This document shows, in pieces, positions 33,455 through 40,804 of a stretch of DNA of 64,000 bases. Source of the stretch: Undibacterium sp. (GTDB lineage: Bacteria; Pseudomonadota; Gammaproteobacteria; Burkholderiales; Burkholderiaceae_D); contig NZ_JAUSFI010000072.1 of assembly GCF_030651495.1 (NCBI RefSeq), positions 36,649 to 100,648 on the forward strand, in the 5' to 3' direction. The stretch's first letter is position 1; every line of letters starts with the position of its first letter. The notes beneath the pieces are model-generated. The model saw nothing but the letters and a program-made list of their open reading frames with translations. It made no database searches and was not told the origin of the DNA. The position numbers and the translations under genes are program-made.

Positions 33455-36388
33455 ATGCAAAAATTGTTTCGCCGTGTGCGTTTTTCGGTCTCGATTTCGG
33501 CTTTAATTACGCTGCTGGCCGGGCTGGGTTTAACCCTACTCTTGTTTGCATCTGTAAGGAAAATCGAATCGGAGCGCCAGAACGACCAATTTGAACAAAA
33601 TGCAAAACTGCGCATCGCCGCAGTCGAGAGCGGCCTGCAAGATGCCGTCGAGCAACTGATGATACTTAATCAATTGTTTAACAGTATTGGCGTGATTAGC
33701 CGCGACCAATTTCGCACCTTCACTGCGCCCTTACTGCAACGTTATCCGCAAATTCAGGCACTGAGTTTTCAGCGTTTGATCATGCGCCAGGATCGTAGCA
33801 CTTACGAAACAGCCATGCGAAGTCGGCATCCTGGCTTCATGATCACCGAATTCATCGATGGCCGGCAGCAACGCGCCGCCATACGCGATAGCTATAACGT
33901 GGTCGACTACATTGAACCTATGGCAGGCAATGAAGCGGCATTAGGGCTAGATACGGCGGTCACCCAAGACCAGATACAGGCCCGGCAAAACTCGCGTGCA
34001 AGCGGGCATGTTGCATCCACAAGTTTACTCTCGCTGGCGCAGTATAAAGGCTGGCATACGGGCTTCCTGGTAGTCGCCCCGGTGTATCTGCGAGGTGCAC
34101 CGCTCGACACGGTCGCCGCACGGCAGCGTTCGGTCATCGGTGAGACCGCAGCCGTTTTTCGGGTTGACCACCTGATCGATACCATTCTCGGTGCCGGTCG
34201 ATTTCTGGATATACCTGGCATGACTATCAGTGTCTATGCTGACGCCAGGGCCAATGCGCAAAATCTGGCGTTTCAGCATGGCGCTATGCCGCCAACCCAC
34301 GATGGCACTGACACTAGCGAACAGATAAAATATATCGAACCGCTGGCACGCTGGCAATGGCTACTGTTTAACCAAGCCCCCCCGGTCAGCAAAACGTTCA
34401 ACCTGGCAGGGCAAGCTTGGTACGTAGAGGTCATGCAAACGGCCGGCATATTTTCGGCAGCAAACGGTGGTTCGCTGTATGTCCTGCTCGGTGGCGTATT
34501 GTTTAGTGTGCTGGCGGCAGCCTATGTTTACACACTGGTATCGCAAACAGAGACCATAGAGCGAGTCACTGGCGAACGCACGGCGACCTTGCAATTTGCC
34601 AACTTGCGGCTGTCAGAAGACCTGGCGCTGCGCGCGCACACTGAAAAATCCTTGCGCCTGCGTGAACGCATTATCGAAGTCTCTTCCAATGCCATCATCC
34701 TATGCAGCGCCACTGCACCTGATTACGCCATTGAATACGTCAACCCGGCCTTTGAACATATTACCGGCTACAGCGCGGCCGACGTAATCGGACGTCGGCT
34801 GGAGTCCTTACAAGGGAATAGTCAGGATCAGCAAAATATCGAAGAAATTCGCGCCGCATTACGCGAAAAGCGTGAAGGTCACGCGCTGTTACGCAACTAC
34901 CGCAAGGACGGCACCGGCTACTGGAACGATCTATTTATTGCGCCGGTACAGGATGAGACTGGCGTCATCAGTCATTTCGTCGTTGCACAATACGACATCA
35001 CGGCGGTCATGCGTTACGAAGCGGAACTGGAATTTCAGGCCAAACACGATACCTTGACTGGGCTGGCAAACCGGTATTTTTTACGCGAACGGCTGACACA
35101 TGCGATTGCTGGCGCCAAACGTCACGACACCTTGGTCTGGGTCCTGTTTGTCGATCTGGATCGGTTTAAATTCGTCAACGACACACTCGGGCACGAGGCT
35201 GGTGACGTGCTGTTAAAAACACTGGCCATGCGGCTACAAGCAGTCGCAGGCGATGCGGATACCGTTGCCCGACTGGGCGGCGATGAATTTGTCCTGGTGC
35301 TACCGGAAGACACAAAAGATGGTCACGGCCTGGCCGTCGTACAGCGCGTCATGGATGCCGTGGCACAGCCGATGTCCATCGATCAGCATGAGTTTTTCTT
35401 CACCTGCAGCATCGGCGTAGCCATCTATCCGACCGATGGCGATACGGCTGAAACGCTGATCAAACACGCCGATATCGCCATGTACCGAGCCAAAGAAATG
35501 GGACGTAATACCTTCCAGTTTTATACCCCGGCGATGAATGAACGCACCCTTAACCGACTCTCTATCGAAGCCGACTTGCGCTATGCGCTAGAACGGAATG
35601 AATTCGTTCTCCTTTACCAGCCACAAATTAATACAAGTAACGGGCGCATTGTCGGCATGGAAGCCTTAATCCGCTGGAACCATCCGATACATGGCCTCAT
35701 CTCGCCAGCGCGCTTTATTGGATTAGCCGAAGAAATGGGCCTCATCATCCCGATCGGGGCCTGGGTCATACGTCAGGCTTGCCACCAAACCAAGCTATGG
35801 CAACAGGCTGGCCATGATGATCTGCGCGTTGCCGTTAACCTCTCGGCACGTCAGTTCACACAAAAGGCATTAGTAGAGTCTATCGCAGATGTGCTGCATG
35901 CGAGCGGACTGGAACCGCGTTTTCTTGAACTTGAACTCACCGAAAGCATGGTCATGAACGATGTTGATCAAGCGATCACCATTTTGCGCAACCTGAAGGG
36001 CTTGGGAGTGCATATTGCCATCGACGATTTCGGTACCGGCTATTCCAGCCTCTCATACCTGCGGCGCTTTCCAATCGACGTCTTGAAGATCGACCAATCT
36101 TTTGTCAACGATTTGACGGTCGATGTCGACGATGCGGCTATCGTGGTCTCCATCATTTCGTTGGCCCATAGCCTGCGCCTGCAGGTGATCGCCGAAGGCG
36201 TCGAGACGGCAGAACAACTCGCGTTCTTGCGCACACATGGCTGCGATCAAGTACAAGGTTATTATTTTAGCCGGCCAATCGCGGCAGATGCGTTTGAACT
36301 CTTACTGCAAACGGGAAGTGGCGTATCGCTCCCACTCATGCCTGGTAGCGATGACAACACAACGACCGCCATCGAAACGTCAACCTAA
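33455..36388 (+). CDS. CHASE-PAS-GGDEF-EAL dual-domain c-di-GMP protein
   Basis: A 977-residue protein from ATG 33455, with ribosome-binding site GGGAGG. Membrane helices at about 10-30 and 345-365 bracket a periplasmic CHASE domain. A PAS domain follows (SSNAIILCSATAPDYAIEYVNPAFEHITGY). GGDEF: HDTLTGLANRYFLRERL, ARLGGDEFVLVLPED. EAL: VGMEALIRWNHP, ELTESMVMND, AIDDFGTGYSSLSYL, KIDQSFV, VIAEGVE. All EAL catalytic residues are intact, so phosphodiesterase activity is likely. The GGDEF motif is intact too, but lacks an I-site. Confidence 0.93.
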   Translation: MQKLFRRVRFSVSISALITLLAGLGLTLLLFASVRKIESERQNDQFEQNAKLRIAAVESGLQDAVEQLMILNQLFNSIGVISRDQFRTFTAPLLQRYPQIQALSFQRLIMRQDRSTYETAMRSRHPGFMITEFIDGRQQRAAIRDSYNVVDYIEPMAGNEAALGLDTAVTQDQIQARQNSRASGHVASTSLLSLAQYKGWHTGFLVVAPVYLRGAPLDTVAARQRSVIGETAAVFRVDHLIDTILGAGRFLDIPGMTISVYADARANAQNLAFQHGAMPPTHDGTDTSEQIKYIEPLARWQWLLFNQAPPVSKTFNLAGQAWYVEVMQTAGIFSAANGGSLYVLLGGVLFSVLAAAYVYTLVSQTETIERVTGERTATLQFANLRLSEDLALRAHTEKSLRLRERIIEVSSNAIILCSATAPDYAIEYVNPAFEHITGYSAADVIGRRLESLQGNSQDQQNIEEIRAALREKREGHALLRNYRKDGTGYWNDLFIAPVQDETGVISHFVVAQYDITAVMRYEAELEFQAKHDTLTGLANRYFLRERLTHAIAGAKRHDTLVWVLFVDLDRFKFVNDTLGHEAGDVLLKTLAMRLQAVAGDADTVARLGGDEFVLVLPEDTKDGHGLAVVQRVMDAVAQPMSIDQHEFFFTCSIGVAIYPTDGDTAETLIKHADIAMYRAKEMGRNTFQFYTPAMNERTLNRLSIEADLRYALERNEFVLLYQPQINTSNGRIVGMEALIRWNHPIHGLISPARFIGLAEEMGLIIPIGAWVIRQACHQTKLWQQAGHDDLRVAVNLSARQFTQKALVESIADVLHASGLEPRFLELELTESMVMNDVDQAITILRNLKGLGVHIAIDDFGTGYSSLSYLRRFPIDVLKIDQSFVNDLTVDVDDAAIVVSIISLAHSLRLQVIAEGVETAEQLAFLRTHGCDQVQGYYFSRPIAADAFELLLQTGSGVSLPLMPGSDDNTTTAIETST

Positions 36389-36430
36389 AAACAGGAAATA
36401 GGCACTGCTATGCCAAATTTTTGCAGGCAT

Positions 36431-36517
36431 AGGCCCAAGACGCACTATCCATGCGGGTCTCCAGGCATATAGGCTGGAGACCCGCATGGGATATGCGCAC
36501 TGGCCGATGCCATCATT
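36431..36517. repeat. Dispersed hairpin repeat, copy 2
   Basis: ATGCGGGTCTCCAG and CTGGAGACCCGCAT are perfect inverted arms. The outer part (CGCACTATCC versus GGGATATGCG, then GGCC) is imperfect. It shares the ATCCATGCGGGT core with copy 1. Confidence 0.75.
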
Positions 36518-36702
36518 TTGTTTTTTTCAGTGCATGGGCAACGAACTTCTGCTTCCTTTTTCTGTTTCCTTATTTTGATCTCGCTCAAAGCCTCATGGCG
36601 AACAATGAATAGAGCAAATGTAGTTGTCGAAAAATTTTACACTTTCTTTAAAAAAATTTCATCAAGGTAAGTATGTATATGATTCTATTAAGAATTATTT
36701 CC

Positions 36703-36718
36703 TGGCATAATAATTGCT
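36703..36718 (+). promoter_or_regulatory. Sigma-54 (-24/-12) promoter of the PEP-CTERM gene
   Basis: TGGCATAATAATTGCT has GG and GC at the exact sigma-54 spacing (TGGCACG-N4-TTGCW; mismatches only at the C and G of the ACG part). It lies 70 bp before the ATG at 36788. PEP-CTERM genes are known to be controlled through RpoN and PrsK/PrsR in Zoogloea-like bacteria, which fits. Confidence 0.75.
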
Positions 36719-36787
36719 TATTCGCAATTGTGTAACAAAATGTTTGTTTTTTGTTGTTTATAAATAATTTTTTAATGGAGCTATCCA

Positions 36788-37483
36788 ATGAAGCGGACTT
36801 TTTTCCCGTCTTTTGCAAGTTTTATCTTTTGTTGCCTATTTAGTCTACATTCCGGCGCATCGGTAATGACCGTACAGGGCACGAACTCAGCTGTTACCGG
36901 GAACTGTATCCCTTTCGGTTGCCCAGGTGCCTACGGCCCACATGAAGGTTTTGTCTACAAAAACCTGACGGCATTTTCACTCAATGCAGGCGACATCATT
37001 GCCTTCGATACCAACGGCATTAACGATGCACCGATCAGTTTTAACATTTCACTGGCCGCCACAAGCGTCAACGGTGGAAGTACTGCTGCCTCCTCTTTCT
37101 TGACTGTCGTTTCCAATGGAACCTCGGCGGCACAGTTTGGCGATGCCATTACTGGCAATTACGATCTGGCCTTTACGGTAACCAGTGCGTTTAACTTCAC
37201 CGGCGGCGGACTCATCATCGATTTCAATCCAACCGGCGCCTCTACTTCTGACACTAGCTGGGTTGGCAACTTAGTCGGTACCAGTTCAAGCGACCCGACT
37301 AACTTATTCGTCAATCGTTACTACGGCGCTCCTTCTGCCGGCTCCGGCGGCAGAACAGATACGTCTTCCATCGGTAATTTCCAGATCACGAATAATGCAG
37401 CGATTCCTGAACCGTCAACCCTCGCCCTGCTGGGTCTTGGTTTGCTTGGTTTCATGTTTGCACGCAAGCGCAAACAAGTATAA
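36788..37483 (+). CDS. PEP-CTERM sorting-domain exported protein
   Basis: A 231-residue protein with a signal peptide (to about residue 25). Its body is rich in Ser, Gly, Thr and Asn, with no recognised fold. The C-terminus has PEPSTLALLGLGLLGF followed by basic residues (ARKRKQ), the exact PEP-CTERM signal cleaved by an exosortase. Two cysteines occur in GNCIPFGCPGAYG. The protein is sorted to the surface or exopolysaccharide; no exosortase gene is in the window. It is preceded by the sigma-54 promoter and followed by a strong terminator. Confidence 0.88.
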   Translation: MKRTFFPSFASFIFCCLFSLHSGASVMTVQGTNSAVTGNCIPFGCPGAYGPHEGFVYKNLTAFSLNAGDIIAFDTNGINDAPISFNISLAATSVNGGSTAASSFLTVVSNGTSAAQFGDAITGNYDLAFTVTSAFNFTGGGLIIDFNPTGASTSDTSWVGNLVGTSSSDPTNLFVNRYYGAPSAGSGGRTDTSSIGNFQITNNAAIPEPSTLALLGLGLLGFMFARKRKQV

Positions 37484-37496
37484 AAACTGCACGCAA

Positions 37497-37538
37497 TAAA
37501 AAAACCCCTGATGCAAAGCTTGCATCAGGGGTTTTTTT
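37497..37538. terminator. Strong bidirectional intrinsic terminator
   Basis: AAAACCCCTGATGCAA (37501-37516) pairs with TTGCATCAGGGGTTTT (37520-37535) around a 3-nt loop, flanked by A- and T-runs. It separates the PEP-CTERM gene and lpdA, which converge. Confidence 0.93.
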
Positions 37539-37581
37539 ATTCAAACCCAAAAACTTGAATTTTACTTTGCAGCTTACTTCC

Positions 37582-39384
37582 TTACTTCTTGCGCATTGGC
37601 GGCAAGTCGGTACACACACCCTTGTAGACTTCTGCCGCCATGCCGATTGATTCACCCAAAGTCGGATGCGGATGGATAGTCTTGCCAATATCGACACCAT
37701 CGGCACCCATCTCGATTGCCAGGGCAATCTCACCGATCATGTCACCAGCATGGGTGCCGACAATGCCGCCACCGACGATGCGTTTGGTTTCTGCATCGAA
37801 CAGCAGTTTGGTGAAGCCTTCATCACGGCCATTTGCCACTGCGCGGCCAGAGGCTGCCCACGGAAAATGGCCTTTCTCCAACTTGATGCCTTTGGCTTTG
37901 GCGTCGTCTTCGGTAATACCAACCCATGCCACTTCCGGGTCGGTGTAGGCCACCGATGGGATGACCTTGGCATCAAAGTAAGCCTTCTCACCGACAGCCG
38001 CTTCCGCCGCCACATGCGCTTCGTGTACCGCTTTATGCGCCAGCATCGGTTGGCCGACCAGGTCACCAATCGCAAAGATGTGCGGCACGTTGGTGCGCAT
38101 CTGCTGATCGACCTCGATAAAACCACGTTCAGTCACTGCGACTCCCGCTTTATCGGCGGCGATCTTTTTACCGTTCGGGCTGCGGCCAACGGCAACTAAG
38201 ACTAAATCGTAGAGTTGCGCTGCTGGTGCAATGGTGCCGGCTTCTGCCGCTTCAAAAGTGACTTTAATACCTTCTGGTAGCGCTTCTACGCCGACAGTTT
38301 TGGTCTTCAATATGATGTTATCGAAGCGCTTTTCGTTGAACTTTTGCCAGACTTTGACCATATCGCGATCCGCGCCTTGCATCAGGCCGTCCATCATCTC
38401 GACCACATCGATGCGTGCACCGAGAGTCGAATACACGGTCGCCATTTCCAGGCCAATGATACCGCCGCCGATGACCAGCATGCGCTTAGGAATCTGGCGC
38501 AATTCCAATGCACCAGTGCTGTCAACGATGCGCGGATCAACGGGAACAAAAGGCAAATTCACTACCGATGAACCGGCGGCGATGATCGCCTGTTTGAACT
38601 GAATAGTTTTTTTGCTTCCATCTGCTGCCGTGACTTCAACATGGTGCGGGCTAACGAACTGGCCGACGCCTTGCACCACATTGACCTTGCGTGCTTTGGC
38701 CATACCAGACAAACCGGTCGTCATTTTTTTGATGACGCCTTCTTTGTAGCCGCGCAACTGATCGATGTCGATCGTTGGCTTGGAAAAACTCACGCCGTGC
38801 GCTGCCATAGAGGCTGTTTCATCAATCACGGCTGCCACGTGCAGCAATGCTTTAGATGGAATGCAACCGACGTTCAGGCAAACACCGCCGAGCGTCGCGT
38901 AACGCTCGACCAATACGGTATTCACGCCCAGATCGGCGGAACGGAAAGCCGCAGAATAACCGCCAGGGCCAGCGCCTAATACCAGCATATCGCATTCAAC
39001 ATCCACTGGGCCTGCATAACTAGAGACAGCGGGTGCAGGTACTGAAGCAACGGGTACCGTAACAGAAGCAACCGCAGCAACCGCAGCAACCGCGGGCGCA
39101 GATACTGGCGCTGCGGAAGCTGCGGCGATTGGTGCAGCAACGTCACCAGAAACCGTGACCACCGCCAGCAGCGAACCTTCGGCAATCTTGTCGCCGATCT
39201 TGACTTTGAGTTCGGTAATAACGCCGGCGTGGCTGGATGGAATCTCCATACTAGCTTTATCAGATTCAACCGTGATCAGTGACTGATCAACCTTAACGGT
39301 ATCACCCACTTTGACCAGCATTTCGATCACTTCGACTTCTTTAAAATCACCGATATCCGGCACTTTAATTTCAATTGTGCTCAT
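37582..39384 (-). CDS. lpdA: Dihydrolipoyl dehydrogenase with N-terminal lipoyl domain (E3)
   Basis: A 600-residue protein. ATG 39384 is preceded by GGAG; an earlier in-frame start at 39402 overlaps the aceF stop. Residues 1-80 are a lipoyl domain with the lipoylation motif ESDKASMEIP. An Ala/Val/Pro-rich linker follows. The FAD/NAD flavoprotein has VLGAGPGGYSAAF, the redox disulfide GGVCLNVGCIPSKALLH and the dimer-interface HPHPTLGESIGMA. It reoxidises the dihydrolipoamide of E2. The lipoyl domain is nearly identical to that of aceF, probably by duplication. Last gene of aceE-aceF-lpdA. Confidence 0.96.
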   Translation of the reverse strand: MSTIEIKVPDIGDFKEVEVIEMLVKVGDTVKVDQSLITVESDKASMEIPSSHAGVITELKVKIGDKIAEGSLLAVVTVSGDVAAPIAAASAAPVSAPAVAAVAAVASVTVPVASVPAPAVSSYAGPVDVECDMLVLGAGPGGYSAAFRSADLGVNTVLVERYATLGGVCLNVGCIPSKALLHVAAVIDETASMAAHGVSFSKPTIDIDQLRGYKEGVIKKMTTGLSGMAKARKVNVVQGVGQFVSPHHVEVTAADGSKKTIQFKQAIIAAGSSVVNLPFVPVDPRIVDSTGALELRQIPKRMLVIGGGIIGLEMATVYSTLGARIDVVEMMDGLMQGADRDMVKVWQKFNEKRFDNIILKTKTVGVEALPEGIKVTFEAAEAGTIAPAAQLYDLVLVAVGRSPNGKKIAADKAGVAVTERGFIEVDQQMRTNVPHIFAIGDLVGQPMLAHKAVHEAHVAAEAAVGEKAYFDAKVIPSVAYTDPEVAWVGITEDDAKAKGIKLEKGHFPWAASGRAVANGRDEGFTKLLFDAETKRIVGGGIVGTHAGDMIGEIALAIEMGADGVDIGKTIHPHPTLGESIGMAAEVYKGVCTDLPPMRKK

Positions 39385-39398
39385 CGTATTCGCTCCGC

Positions 39399-40739
39399 TC
39401 ACAGTAAGGTTTTGCGCAAATCGGACAAGACATCGCCCAGATAAGCAGAGAACCTAGCCGCCATCGCACCATCAATCACGCGATGATCGTAAGACAGCGA
39501 CATAGGCAAAATCAGCCGTGGTACAAAAGCTTTACCATCCCAGACTGGCTTCATGGCCGATTTGGACAAACCCAAAATCGCCACTTCAGGTGCATTGATA
39601 ATTGGCGTAAATGCCGTACCGCCAATACCACCCAGCGAAGAAATAGTGAACGTCGCGCCTTGCATGTCGGCTGGTTTCAGCTTACCGTCACGCGCCTGGG
39701 CAGACAACTCACCCATTTCTACTGCGATTTGCGACAAGGTTTTTTGATCGGCGTTTTTAATCACCGGCACCATCAGGCCATTGGGCGTATCGGCGGCAAA
39801 GCCGATGTTGTAATACTGCTTCAAGATCAGGTTTTCGCCATTGGCATCGAGCGAAGCGTTGAAGGCTTTGAACTTCTTCAACGCAGCCACGCTCGCTTTG
39901 ATAACGAAGGCCAGCATGGTCAGCTTAATGCCAGATTTAACCATCGCCTCATTCGACGACTTACGGAAATCTTCCAGTCCTGTAATGTCAGCTTCATCAA
40001 AATGCGTGACGTGCGGGATCATCACCCAGTTGCGGTGCAGATTTGGGCCGCTGAGTTTTTTGATGCGCGACAACGGCAGCAACTCAGTAGTGCCAAACTT
40101 GCTGAAATCGAGCGAAGGCCATGGCAATAAATTCAGGCCGGTACCGCTGCCGTTACCAGTGCTGCTGGCGGCCAGTGCTGGCACAGCAGTCGAACTAGAC
40201 ATGATGCCTTTGACGAAGTTCTGTACATCTTCTTGCGAGATGCGGCCTTTGGTTGCCGTGCCTTGAACCCTCCCCAAATCAACACCGAGTTCGCGCGCGA
40301 ACTTACGGATGGAGGGCGAAGCGTGAGCATTGCCCGTTGTCGCTACCGAGCTTGCGGACACTGCCGCGGAAGCAGCGACAGGAGCAGGGGCGGCGACCAC
40401 TTCAGCAACCGGAACAGCAACTACGACTGCTGGTGCCGCTGTAGTTGCTGTTGCTGCCGCTGCTGCCGAAGCAGGTGCTGGAGCTGGCACAGCGCCCTCG
40501 CCCGCTGCCTCAACAACAACCAACAAAGACCCTTCGGCTACTTTATCGCCAACTTTGACTTTAATTTCGGTGACGACACCGGCATGACTGGATGGTATTT
40601 CCATGCTGGCTTTGTCGGACTCAACCGTGATCAAGGATTGATCAACTTTAATGGTATCGCCTACCTTAACCATCAATTCAATGACTTCAACTTCCTTGAA
40701 ATCACCGATGTCCGGCACTTTGACTTCAATTGCACTCAT
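39399..40739 (-). CDS. aceF: Dihydrolipoyllysine acetyltransferase (E2 of pyruvate dehydrogenase)
   Basis: A 446-residue protein. One lipoyl domain (1-80; ESDKASMEIP), a long Ala/Pro/Val-rich linker, a peripheral-subunit-binding domain (SPSIRKFARELGVDLGRVQGT) and the catalytic domain with SYDHRVIDGAMAARF (H-x-x-x-D-G) at the C-terminus. It transfers acetyl groups from lipoate to CoA. Only one lipoyl domain is present, while many relatives have two or three; the extra one on LpdA may compensate. Separated from aceE by a hairpin and from lpdA by 14 bp. Confidence 0.96.
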   Translation of the reverse strand: MSAIEVKVPDIGDFKEVEVIELMVKVGDTIKVDQSLITVESDKASMEIPSSHAGVVTEIKVKVGDKVAEGSLLVVVEAAGEGAVPAPAPASAAAAATATTAAPAVVVAVPVAEVVAAPAPVAASAAVSASSVATTGNAHASPSIRKFARELGVDLGRVQGTATKGRISQEDVQNFVKGIMSSSTAVPALAASSTGNGSGTGLNLLPWPSLDFSKFGTTELLPLSRIKKLSGPNLHRNWVMIPHVTHFDEADITGLEDFRKSSNEAMVKSGIKLTMLAFVIKASVAALKKFKAFNASLDANGENLILKQYYNIGFAADTPNGLMVPVIKNADQKTLSQIAVEMGELSAQARDGKLKPADMQGATFTISSLGGIGGTAFTPIINAPEVAILGLSKSAMKPVWDGKAFVPRLILPMSLSYDHRVIDGAMAARFSAYLGDVLSDLRKTLL

Positions 40740-40763
40740 AGCTTTAGCTCCATTTTTCTTTAC

Positions 40764-40796
40764 GTAGGGTGCGCCACGCGCAGATGGGCACCCTAC
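40764..40796. repeat. Intercistronic hairpin between aceE and aceF
   Basis: GTAGGGTGC (40764-40772) and GCACCCTAC (40788-40796) form a perfect 9-bp stem with a 15-nt loop. It lies in the 65-bp gap between the aceE stop and the aceF start. There is no U-run, so it is not a plain terminator; mRNA stabilisation or processing is more likely. Confidence 0.7.
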
Positions 40797-40804
40797 TCAT
40801 GTTT

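Larger units (their letters stand above)
36389..36787. other. Intergenic region with hairpin repeat and sigma-54 promoter
   Basis: A 399-bp gap between the GGDEF-EAL gene and the PEP-CTERM gene. It holds the hairpin repeat at 36431-36517 and a near-consensus -24/-12 promoter at 36703-36718 in an AT-rich stretch. No coding frame of note. Confidence 0.6.

Noticed and set aside
39000..39200. Repetitive GCA/ACC-rich stretch in lpdA (and in aceF at 40350-40500)
   Set aside because: This is the Ala/Pro/Val linker between lipoyl and catalytic domains, not a CRISPR or satellite.
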